Source: Paraspadella gotoi (lineage: Eukaryota; Chaetognatha). Taken from it: 64,000 nt of DNA. The position numbers were made by a program, and so were the translations under genes. Position 1 is the stretch's first letter, and each line of letters opens with the position of its first letter. Positions 12,201-22,268 of the stretch are shown piece after piece. The DNA lies in the NCBI GenBank assembly GCA_051294375.1, contig CM119269.1, positions 20,412,371-20,476,370 of the forward strand. Direction: 5' to 3'. The notes beneath the pieces are model-generated. The model made no database searches. It saw nothing but the letters and a program-made list of their open reading frames with translations, and was not told the DNA's origin.

Positions 12201-12470
12201 TTTTCAAATATATTAGAGCTATGCAAGTTTTTTAACAAAAAATTTTTTGACCCAAAAAATTTTTTTAAGAGAGTTTAGGATTATTTATTTGAAAAATTGC
12301 TAAAATGGGCAATAGCCAGACATCCAGAGCAACTTCCTATAAAATTCCCTAAAGCCATTGTATCCTATAAAATGGAAAAGTTATTACATGTACAGACTTA
12401 CGACATTCTTAGGTTTTCGGTACTGTATAAATAAATCATTAATACTCATACTTACGAGAATTTTATTTCA
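9250..12470. repeat. Giant AT-rich inverted repeat, arms ~1.6 kb, centre ~10849
   Basis: The left arm (9250-10848) matches the reverse complement of the right arm (10850-12470) along its length. Examples are TGTCTGGCTATTGCC at 9408 against GGCAATAGCCAGACA near 12308, and TGCCCCCATTACCCA near 10950 against its complement at 10745. Spacer is essentially zero. Arms differ by scattered substitutions and indels. No protein-coding frame is present. It could be a fold-back element or a read chimera. Confidence 0.9.
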
Positions 12471-12479
12471 TATCTAGAA

Positions 12480-12740
12480 TGATAGAGGAAAACTAATCTA
12501 TGAGATTACTTATTTATTTTCATAGAAATAGGACAAAATTTATTTTCCGTCAAGATACAGAAGAGCAAATATTATGATTAGAACACTCAAAACAGTAATA
12601 CAGTATACAACATTAAAAAAGTCTATAAGAATTATCAATTATTTAAAAAAAAATATTTTTTGATTTTTCATAGGTGTGTGCTAAAAAAAAAGAAGTTACA
12701 ATGGTGACCTATAAATTTCGCTGGATCAGTTTGATTTTCG
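12480..12740. other. AT-rich sequence, nothing recognised
   Basis: Flank of the palindrome. No coding or repeat signal was seen. Confidence 0.4.
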
Positions 12741-12751
12741 AATTATTCTTG

Positions 12752-12960
12752 CGCAGCCCATGTGGCTGCAACTGAAGGAGATTGTTTTTCATCGTAGGTT
12801 AACATAAAATTGTCGCCACAGGCGGCCACCATTTTTCTTTCACCGGTGTGGATATTTCCGCTTGTGGGTGCTGGGTTTTTATTTCGTCAAGTCCGCGGCC
12901 CCGCGTCTCATTTCCACACAGAAAACAATGGGAAAAGGAATGACTGATTAAATAGCGAAT
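12752..12960 (-). CDS. Exon-like block, weak
   Basis: Two overlapping minus-strand frames look protein-like: LDEIKTQHPQAEISTPVKEK, and in a shifted frame MVAACGDNFMLTYDEKQSPS ... TWAAQE followed by TAA. A one-base indel in the AAAAA near the junction would unite them. It may be the last exon of the gene represented by the blocks at 13.1-14.5 kb. Confidence 0.25.
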
Positions 12961-13152
12961 ACCGTATAAATTTCTGCTCGAGTTTTAAAAACAAACCAAC
13001 CGATATTTGAATATTTTTTATGAATAAAAACCATTTATTAAACATTTACGAACTTAGTATAAATCTAAAGTGGGTGCTTAACCAATAAAATCGATAAATC
13101 TTAAAAAGTCAACTATCGTGGGAATTAGCAAAACAAAGATCCATTCACTTAC

Positions 13153-13235
13153 CAAATTCATCAGACTTGAAAATTGTTCTTTCATGTTTTTTTTGTCGAA
13201 TGGCAAAACTGTGTAACCGTCTTCGTCGACAGATT
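13153..13235 (-). CDS. Short internal exon, unrecognised
   Basis: A TTTTCAG acceptor and a GTAAGTG donor flank 83 bases. Read in phase 1 they give SVDEDGYTVLPFDKKN and then MKEQFSSLMNL with no stop. Tyr within DGYTVLPF resembles a cytoplasmic-tail motif, but that is only an impression. Confidence 0.4.
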
Positions 13236-13653
13236 CTGAAAAGTGTTTATCCATATCATTTGTAATCAGTCTGTCTGCATTGCTTTTCCACATAGTACTT
13301 ACAGTTATTTAAAGTACAATTCAACGTATAATTACATTTTATTAATCACAGTGAATTAAACTAAACCTATTTCTCTGAATCTTCCATCGGTAATCGCAAA
13401 TTTCATTAGCCAATTTGAGTTTCACGTCGGTCGCCGATTTTTTTCATTTTTCGTAGTCGACGTCATAGGTCTACGTCGTCGTTATCGTCGCTTTTCTTCC
13501 GCGACGTATTGTTATCCAGTAGAAAGTAAATGACTCGTGATCGTGTATCGATTGCCTCAAACGCGTCGATCTCGTCGACACAACAAAGTTGAACGTGCTT
13601 GCGGTTTCCTGGTTCCATGACCTTAAACGCGTTTCTTGGCTGACTAATTTCAC

Positions 13654-13828
13654 CTGGCTTTTTTCGAATTCCGGCCTTTTTTTCAATTTTTGTTTCTCTG
13701 AGACGATGAAGACCGCGATGTTGACGACGACGATGACGACGAGACGACGAAAAATACTGTTTCCAGCGTAGCTTGCAAACCATTTGAGAGATAGATGGAC
13801 CTTGATGCGGTTGGGGCGTCCATCGAAA
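13654..13828 (-). CDS. Exon-like block with possible transmembrane helix
   Basis: A CAAAAATAG acceptor and a CAG/GTGAAA donor bound the block. One frame reads RPNRIKVHLSLKWFASYAGN, then a hydrophobic RRLVVIVVVVNIAVFIV, then the basic KQKLKKRPEFEKSQ, as in a single-pass receptor. Caution: the Val run comes from GTC repeats that are common in this genome. A second frame (ORF to 13463) is also open and fits the upstream splice phase better, so the frame is unsettled. Confidence 0.3.
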
Positions 13829-13902
13829 CTATTTTTGCGATAAGAAAATTAATGGCCCCTTACGCAGTGATACCGATCTGAACGTTATAATAATTCACTT
13901 AC

Positions 13903-14038
13903 CGAAAAAGTTTTTATTGAGTTAAGATCGCGATAAACGATTTCTCCCGTTTTTTTGTCGTCATCTAAGTATTCAAAAGCGCAACGTCAGCGCGTCTTCC
14001 GAAAAGTTTTCATTGATATAGATATAGGTGTAAACCCT
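13903..14038 (-). CDS. Exon-like block upstream of the putative transmembrane exon
   Basis: An ATTAG acceptor precedes 14038 and a GTAAGTG donor follows 13903. It reads RVYTYIYINENFSEDALTLR, then, after a one-base shift in TTTT, EYLDDDKKTGEIVYRDLNSI and KTFS. The two halves make sense together, so a homopolymer error or a recent frameshift is likely. Confidence 0.35.
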
Positions 14039-14059
14039 CTAATTTTTGTACTCAATTTT

Positions 14060-14560
14060 TTTTATTCTCAGAAGGCAAATCTTCGGAAAATTCTCTCTTC
14101 TTCCACTTTGAATAATGTAAACTCTATCAAAAGCGAGGGAACCAGATTCGTGTTTCGTGGCGGCAGTTGATTGGCACGACTTCGTCAGTGAGCTTCGATG
14201 TTCACGATTTCGGTTCTCGGGAAAACCTGACCAGCAAATCAGTCGATCGCAAGTTAGGATTATATTCCACGTATTCTGTTGTGTCAAAATGAAGGTTTTT
14301 TCCAGAGAAAACATTTCGACCGAAAATGAGATTTTCGCCAAAACGACTTGTATAATATTCGCACATCTTCGTCTTCTCATATCTTGAACCCGGGAATTTT
14401 TTTCGATTGAAAGTTCTGCTATGTGGCAATAGAGCAGTTTCGCAGGACGACGAATAGAGGCAAAGACGATGGCATCTCGATCTTTACGCTGTTGTGCATT
14501 TCTATAGTTCACTAAAAACCGCTTCATCGGTAAACCGAGGTAAAGACCGAGAAGAACAAC
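14060..14560 (-). CDS. Possible upstream coding block(s), frames broken
   Basis: Minus-strand pieces look protein-like: MCEYYTSRFGENLIFGRNVF, SGKNLHFDTTEYVEYNPNLR, STDLLVRFSREPKS, then after an in-frame TGA SKLTDEVVPINCRHETRIWF. A short ATG frame upstream, MALLFFSVFTSVYR, resembles a signal-peptide start. Stops and shifts prevent a single model. A 162-codon frame on the same strand (14039-14527) is the alternative. Confidence 0.25.
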
Positions 14561-14599
14561 AACGCCATCTTTTTGGGTTTTTTCTTTTTTTCTTTTTTT

Positions 14600-15050
14600 T
14601 TTTGTTAAAAATTTATCTTTTTAAAGAGAAAGATAAGGCTATAAAATGAAGTGAATAAATTTAGAAAGAAATGCGGGAGGATAATATATTGCTAACAGAG
14701 ATTTAATAGTAACAGTTGACTGATTTTTTGTGACTAATACTCTTCAGTTTACTTCTGCCGGTGAAGTTTTTGTCCTTATTCGCAAACAATGAAACTTTTT
14801 TAATAAACATTATTTATTTAACAATTGGTTATGAACAGATAGGAAAAACAACAAAGGCGGAGAAGAGGAAGAGAGAGGACGAGAGGAAGAAGGAACCCGA
14901 GGAGAGGACTGGAGGAGACGAACGGAGCGAGAGAGAGGGGAGAGAGAGAGAGAAGATTTTACAATCTTTTTAACTAGAGAATCCATAGACAAAGATTGGC
15001 AATTACGTTAACACGACATTGACTCCCAAAAAGGACACCCCGCGCTCCGT
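14600..15050. other. Intergenic spacer
   Basis: AT-rich, with a purine-rich GA tract at 14860-14960. No gene was found. Confidence 0.4.
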
Positions 15051-17660
15051 TCCCCATTCCAACGTTTCCCCCTCTGGCGGCGCCATTATTCTTTAACTCA
15101 ATCCCGTCCCGTCAACGTGGATGCACCGTAAGTCTCTGTGCGGGATGCAATCATCTGGCGAAGAGCCGGATAGATGAAATGACAGCGCCATCTGTGAGAC
15201 AAGGAGACCAATCTGACCGGCAGAGGCTGGAGTTGTGAGAGCAATGGGAATTAATGCCGCGCTCGCGTCGTGTGAAGCCATTGCGCTCGTTGAAGGTCTT
15301 GACGGTCGAAGGAAGGGAACTCCGAGCAGCGGCCGTCGTCTGATCGGAGTGAACTTAACTTTGCAACCTTGTTTGTCAGAGGGCGTCTTCAACAACGGAC
15401 TTTGCATCGTCGACACTGTCAAAAAAATTGGTCTCTCTGGTATCTCTGATGAAGGCCGAATTTTTAAAACAAGAAAAGCATAAATAAGCAAAAAAGTCTT
15501 GAAAGTAAACAATTTTGTAACTCCAAACTTATATGTGGAATTCGTTTGTAGTGAGACATCACTGTTAAAGTATAATACCCGCTTAGTTAAAGAATCCTAA
15601 AACATCATATGTTTCATCTGGAAAAAATAAGGGTAGAAAACATTTGTTTATTTAAAGAAAAAAACTTTCTGGGATAAATATTATTCCAAGGCCAAGAAAT
15701 AAATTATTCTTTATTATTGATTTTATTATTATCATTTATCACTATGGATTGATGTTTTCATTATTTACTGTTAATTATTTTGTACATATTTAAATACTTG
15801 ATTATCTCTATTAAGTTTCATCTCCAGAATCGTGCTTACACTGTCCATTATAACCACCCCATCTTTCACCACCACCTTCTTTCCACCTCCGTCGCGTTAC
15901 CACCTCAAAGATCATCTCTAACCACCACCATCCCAATCATCCTCCTCCCCCAACTTGGCGCGACTGAAACTCTGTCGATGCTTCGTAGGACGGCGGAAGT
16001 CCGCGAGGATAGCGCGCCGCTTGGAAGTGTCTCGTCGACGACGACGACGAAGCGCCGGTCGTTGTTGTTGTTGTCGTGTTCCGTGCGAGAAGAGACGCTC
16101 ACAACGCCTTGGGAAGAATTGCGGAGGATATGAAGATTTAATTTATCAATTTTTGTGTTATCTATTAAGGATCGTTTATGGAATAATGAGAGGACATCTT
16201 TTTCATTTTAATGCCTGTCGATGTTAAACGTTTTACCGATTTCACAGATTCAGCTACAATCATCAATAACATACAAAAACACAATTCGACTAAGTCTTAA
16301 AAAAAATGAATAACAATAAACAATTCTGAATTTTTAAAAAAAAATTAAATGTCACTTTTCAACTGAACCTCCCTCATGCAAGCATTAGCACCTCTTACCG
16401 TCCCCCTTCACCCGTCACTGCCGCTCCGCCCAGCCCCCTCGAGCCAGCGTCTCGTTGCGTCGTCCTGCAGGCGCGCCATCAGCGTCGGCGTCAGCGTCGG
16501 ATTCTCGTGTTCGCATTCTATCTCGACGCACGATATGACGCGCTGGGAACGACGACCGGTTGGGGCGCGGAGGCGACACCGTGAGGAGAAAGTCGAGAGG
16601 CTTGCGGAGGAGACGGAGAACTTGTGGCTTTTAGGGGGGAGTGGTTGGGTATGGGATGTCGAAATGTATTGAGTAGAGGGGAGATTGTAATAAATGAACA
16701 GTAAAATAGTCTTATCCTAATGATAAAAAACCAAAAAAAATTATCCATTCCTCCTTTTTTTTTTCGGCCTTGTAGATATTATGAGTTTCTCATTAATGAT
16801 TTCCTCATTAATGATTTCCTAACAGGAAGTTTTGTGCAATATCTATTAGAAACTGGAACAGAAAGTAATCTAACTCGTGTTGTGTAGATGCACCCGTATA
16901 TCAGAAGACATCATTAACGTCCCCATCACAAACATTATAAATAATATTATACTTAAATATTTATAACAAAAATAATTTTTAACAATTAAATAAAATCATA
17001 AATAATATTTATTTTAAATCTAAAAAAAAAATAAAGATAGTTCAAGTAATTTTGCAATTATTCATATACTTCATAAAAATGGATGAAAAAACTATATACA
17101 GTTTTTTCCAATGACGTAAAAAATTTATTAGCTCTTGGAGAAAAAGAAAAAAAATTACTGAGTTGGTCGAAGCAAAAATAAGGAACGTTTCGGATGGTTA
17201 TTAAATACAGTATTATTACAATATAATAAATACTATAGAGTTATTATTCAAAATTCATATTTCGCATATTTCGAAAGTCACTAGATTCGTTCCCCATATC
17301 ACACCTGACCCCTCCTTTGCCACTTCCCTCCACATCATCTTCCCTTCCACGAACGTCTCCGCCTCCAGCCTCAACCACACTCGATCTTCCGCCGGGGGCT
17401 CCCGCCCGAAGTCCACGCTCGCCCGAACGGCAGCCCGCCGCGGTCAGCAGACTAAGGCCGAATACAGCTCCGTAAGTGTGCCTCGTGGGGCCACGACGAT
17501 TTCGCTCTCTCATCGCAGTCGTGTGAGCGTCACGGAGCTGGAGCGTATCGAGCAGCCAGGTGGGCACCTTTACCCTGGGTCCGCAGGTGAATGCGGAGGC
17601 GCGAAAGGTCGGGTCGGAGAGGAAGAGGAAGAGCGAGACACGGCGCTAATGAACAGAAGT
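15051..17660 (-). pseudogene. Second copy of coding blocks iv-vii, with many indels
   Basis: This stretch follows 1-2640 base for base apart from frequent one-base insertions and deletions. The blocks at about 15.10-15.43, 15.96-16.11, 16.38-16.65 and 17.28-17.66 kb therefore all lose frame. It is either a decaying paralogous copy or a poorly polished assembly duplicate of the same locus. Confidence 0.5.
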
Positions 17661-17774
17661 CGATCGTTTGGATTAAATATTAACAAGGAATCTTTAATTT
17701 CACGGTTTGAAATATTAAAAAAAATACAGAATTGGCAAAGCTAAATGAAAATTAGGGTTAAAATGACCAAAAAA

Positions 17775-17975
17775 TATGAGGGTGGTTTTACAGGGCGCCA
17801 CACCGCAGCGGTGTCACCTCGTGGCGACAGCGAGACAGTCAGAGCTTTGGATCTGGCAGTAGGCCCATGCCTACAGGTGGGTTACCCGGTCCATCCCAGT
17901 TTCTACATGACAACCTCAGGGCTCGAACCAGGGACGGTGGGATGGTGCATTTGGCCACTGAGCCACTGAGGCGAT
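17775..17975 (-). mobile_element. tRNA-derived SINE, family S3, copy 2
   Basis: Counterpart of 2760-2945 within the long duplication, with the B box complement at 17920-17929 and the A-box-like GCCACTGAGCCA just after it. Confidence 0.7.
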
Positions 17976-18043
17976 GCGAAAGAAACAGCTTTAATCCATC
18001 TGTGGTGATAGGACCACCAGAATATAGTTAAAGTAGGACAAAC

Positions 18044-18090
18044 AATAGCTGATGAAGACTCGCAAAAATAAGAGTCGAAACATGTCCGCT
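18044..18090 (+). ncRNA. Hammerhead ribozyme motif (HHR3)
   Basis: CTGATGA at 18049-18055, stem II GACTC/GAGTC, GAAAC, then GTC at 18084-18086. All conserved core bases are present. Stem I pairing close to the core is poor, though a distal GACAA/TTGTC helix is possible. It lies about 75 bases from SINE S3 copy 2. Confidence 0.6.
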
Positions 18091-18461
18091 CTAACTCTAA
18101 AAAAATCATTGTCGATAAAAAATAAACTTTGTTTTCTCAAAATTCAAAACGCAAACGAAATGAAAGTCAAAACTGTGATACTCGATATCGTTTTTGAAGT
18201 GCAAAAATGTTTCTGATTTTATGTTTTGTATAAAATGGTTTTGAAATGCAATTTTAATCCGTGGTGGTAAAATTAAAGATTATACGACAATATCACTGTA
18301 TACTTTTCATAAGTAATTAAATTTAGGCAAAAAATAATTTAAATAATACAAACCTTTCATGGTTGTTTGGGATGTCGGGAAAAACAGAAGTGTGAATCGA
18401 GAGGCAAAAATGAGATTGAAAAGGAAATCAAGTGCTTTTATTTCCCCCCCCCCTCTGTCTC

Positions 18462-18502
<41 letters not shown>

Positions 18503-19019
18503 CCTCTCTCTGAGATAGCCATATATTAAAATGAGGGATTTAATCATTACATTAAATCGTCCGTTTTTAATCTCTGTACCATCTCTTCTTTACTCTTTAG
18601 CCCCGCCTTTTGTTTACTTTTAACTATGAACTTTAGACATAAATAGAAAATAGATGGCTGGCAGCGATTACCGGCGATTTCCGACAAAAAAAAACGAGCA
18701 AAAAACAAACAGACATAAAAAGAGTTGAAAGAAGTTAGGGGAAAAAGAATTTAAGTAAGAAGTTAAAGACTAAAAAGAAAACCAAAAAAAAATAAAAAAA
18801 AAAAAAATAAAAAACAAAAAAGAAAAAAAAAAAAAAAAAAAAAATGAAAAAAAAAAAAAAAAAAAAAAAAAAAAGAAAAAATAAAAAAAAAAAATTCTAA
18901 AAAAAATGGGCAGAATTCCAGTGGCCAATTAAATTATCATCTTTCCAAAGCAATCTTCTCTAAGCTTATGGACCGCCCGAATTGAAAAGCTGGTGGGCTG
19001 TCGTTTTGGCCAAGTATTC

Positions 19020-20080
19020 ATTTTAAATTAATTTAACATTCACTTATAAGAGATGAAGAAGTTCTCTGTTATATCATGACAAAAGAATATGGTTTTCATA
19101 TTTGTTTATAGATTTAGTGAATGAAATATGAATTCATTAAGGCAATTACTTTTCTCGAAGGAAACATGATAATTTTTACGATGTCGAAAGCAGCACAAGC
19201 GGCCTTACTTGCATACAATTTTAGAAGAGATTAAATTTCGCGTCTAAATTGTATTTCGATTTCATTTTCATTTATAGATGTTTTTCATCATATTTAATAT
19301 TATACCACATCATTGATAAGGAAGCCAAGGTACTCTCGGAGCGAAAAACTAAACTGTGAGACGAGTCTTTGATTGAAAGCTTGCAGGACCTTGCTTATAT
19401 TGTAAGAGTGCATGAAGGCCCTTACCACCAAAGCCTTGTCAGTGTCCAGTGTCCAAATCAGGGGCAAGATAGGCTTATATATTTAAATGAATGGACAATT
19501 TTTTATATAGGTTGTACCAATTTTATAATATCATTATCATTTTTATGTCAAGTGATTTATTTATCTATGACAATCTCAGTTTTTTTATAATTTTAAATTT
19601 GGTTTAGGAGCGCTCACAAATAATACAAAACTTTTAATATTCAATAAAAATATGTTTCTTTGCAGGAAGAAAAGATCGGCTATTTAAAATGTATGAGCGG
19701 TCGTAACGGCTTTTCCTCATTTCGAATTTATTTTCCATAAAACCAAAAACTAAACAAAGAAAACCAAACGAGAAAAGAGAAAGAATAGAGAAGAAAAGAG
19801 GAGGAAAGAAAGAAGGAGAAAATTCTTTGGATCTTTTTTTCTTTTTCTCCGATTGAATTCGCGGGAAACAAGAGTCAAAGTTCCGTCGGTTTCAGATCGA
19901 AATGGAATAATAATGATTTTTCCCCCTTTTTTTTTTGTCCGTTCTTTATTTAACTTCTTATTTATTTGAAATTAAAATTAAAATTTCAAATATCTAAAAA
20001 CACAACGAAAGAAAGTTTAATCACAATGTTTAATCACAACTTCTTATTTATATTTTGGTGCATCTTTCTCTCTCTTTCTT
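19020..20080. other. Non-coding spacer apart from repeat R
   Basis: AT-rich, with a short AG-rich run at 19745-19820. No gene seen. Confidence 0.4.
19300..19530 (+). repeat. Dispersed repeat R, copy 1
   Basis: The segment containing GATTGAAAGCTTGCAGGACC and AGGGGCAAGATAGGCTTA recurs in reverse orientation at 26260-26460 and partly at 50340-50430. No coding capacity or termini were recognised. Confidence 0.6.
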
Positions 20081-20081
20081 T

Positions 20082-20424
20082 TTAGTTGCGGGTACTCGCG
20101 GAGTAACTCTATAAGTCACTTTTCGGTCAGTCGGTCGGTCGGTCAGTCGATGGGTCGGTCCGTCGGTATGTCTGTCCATCGGTCTGTCCCATATACATTA
20201 AAAATGTTCATAACTTGCATATAGTTGGTTGCTCAATGCTCCTTTGTTAAATTTAAGTGACTACTAGCGCCGCATTTAGGAAATCCTAAAACTATAAAAA
20301 ACAAAAGAAAAAATTCCGATTCAGTGTCGTAAATACATGGGCTAAGAAAGTTATGGTAGTCATATTATGTCAGTAATCTGACAAAAAATACACGTGATAA
20401 GGCAGTCACTGCGGCGCAACACAT
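20082..20424 (+). mobile_element. ~340-base non-autonomous element with short inverted termini, copy 1
   Basis: It begins TAGTTGCGGGTACTCGCGGA, carries a GGTCGGTCGGTC-type internal repeat, and ends CACTGCGGCGCAACACA. TTGCGCCG-type ends are inverted repeats in intact copies. No coding capacity. Confidence 0.7.
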
Positions 20425-20871
20425 AATAAATATAATAAATATATTATATCAGTTTCATACATATTGATGATTCATAGGTCTTAATATACAGTAGGAAAGA
20501 TTATATAAAATTACTATCGACGGAACTGCTGCTGGCGGGTTTTTGCGACTCATTTTTGGGAATTAACAATTATCAATTTATTGAGAGAAAATGTATTTGC
20601 ATCTCCTTTCACCAGATGTTTAGCGAGGAAGGCCTAGTTGTTGTGCTACAATAAAAAGAAATATTGCTTTCTGTACTATTGCAATATTTTTCTTATTTTT
20701 CTATTTTTAGTTAGACTTACCCTTACATTATCTATATTTAAAAAATAAAATTTTTCTTTTTATATATTTCCAAACAGTAATTTTTTAAATAAAAATTTCG
20801 TCGAATACTGCTAATCCCTAACGTAGGTTTTCATGAATCATTTACGCTGAGTATACGATGAATGAAAGGTA

Positions 20872-21640
20872 GAGATGAAGATTTAGAAACTTGTATTTGA
20901 CATAAAAATGTCCATAAAAATCCTGTAAAACTTAATTTCAGGACGGCCGATTCTACTTTTNNNNNNNNNNNNNNNNNNNNNNNNNAGGTAAAAAAGAATT
21001 TTTTTAAAAAAGTTCGATTTTAAATGCTTTTATTGTTGCTAATTAAAATTACAATATTATATATAATGATTAAAATTTTTTAATCAATCTTAACTTTTTT
21101 GATGGATTTCTGAAATAGAAGCAATAAAAAGTTTAAATAAAAATTTTAACTACACTTTCCAAATATTAATGTTTCTTGGTCAAAATTAAGAAAAAGTAAT
21201 AAAAATTATCGAAAAAATGATAATGATATGATTAATAAATAGTTTTTCATATTTTTCACATACTTATGATTAAAATATCGAAAAAAGAATTATAATTTGT
21301 GTGACAGAACTTTTTGCAAGCTACTGAAATCTGATCTAAAAATTCCAAAAATCAAAAAAAAAATTTTTAGCATTTCCTATTTATAAATTAAATATTTTAA
21401 AAATTAATATTATTGAGTATGGAGTAATATAAAAAAAATTTGTCTATTCAAATTTGTTTAAAAATGTCTAAATTTTCCGTTGAGCAGGTGCTTAATTCAA
21501 TTTGCTTAACCACCTTACTGATTAAGTCTCCCCCTAGTAGAGATGAAGATTTAGAAACTGTATTATGACATAAAAATGTCATAAAAATATCCTGTAAAAC
21601 TTAATTTCAGGACGGGCGATTCTACTTTTTTGTAATCTAA
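20872..21640. repeat. Apparent duplication flanking the third gap
   Basis: GTAGAGATGAAGATTTAGAA through CAGGACGGCCGATTCTAC occurs at 20872-20960 and 21538-21628 with small indels. AT-rich sequence and the gap lie between. Confidence 0.8.
20961..20985. other. Assembly gap (25 N) next to a repeated 90-base segment
   Basis: The 90 bases before the gap (20872-20960) recur at about 21538-21628, so the gap lies inside a ~665-base apparent duplication. Confidence 0.99.
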
Positions 21641-22268
21641 AACTGAACGTCAAGATTGATTATGAATCTCGCAATTAACGACTCGGAGATGACAAAAGAA
21701 TGATAAAAGACCGACGAAATAACTAGGAAATGATTTGGCCGAACCGTGAGGACAAAAAACGGTCAAAAAATAAGAGCGGGAAAAAGACAGAAAATACTGA
21801 GGTTAGGCATAATATTGTGTCACTCACCTGTTGTATGTTCGTAAATAGCTGGCATTGGGGCTAATGCTTATGCTAATGTTATAGGCCTGTTGGAATTCGA
21901 GAAAACAAGGCAACTGTCTGAAAAACTCTCCAGCTCAACTAGACAGACACCGGCAAAAAGTGGCACGGTGACCCTCTCCCTCCGGTTAAATTTAACAGAA
22001 ATGAAAATATTAGTCAGCATAATCGAAATGACTTTTATTAAGCATTGTAAGATCTCACAATTCCAAAAGAAACACTCGTGAATATACCTTAGGGTTTTCC
22101 TGTTCACGTCCTCATTGTTTCAATGTCCAATCCCGCCAAATTTTTCCCCCCCACGCCCCTAAACCCCTCATTCAAAGTTCGTCTTGCCTAGTCGGAAATG
22201 AGGCACGTAATGTTTTCCCGTTCCACTCGAAGAGCGGCGCCCTGAAACCCGTCGCCTATTCCTGCTGC

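Larger units (their letters stand above)
15051..19016. repeat. Long duplication, copy 2
   Basis: It is colinear with 1-3885 in direct orientation. Differences are mainly single-base indels plus an A-rich insertion at about 18785-18900. The 25-N gap of copy 1 (1602-1626) corresponds to continuous sequence here near 16640. Confidence 0.9.

Noticed and set aside
9250-12470. CRISPR-like or satellite array
   Set aside because: No regular spaced repeats; the structure is a single large inverted repeat.
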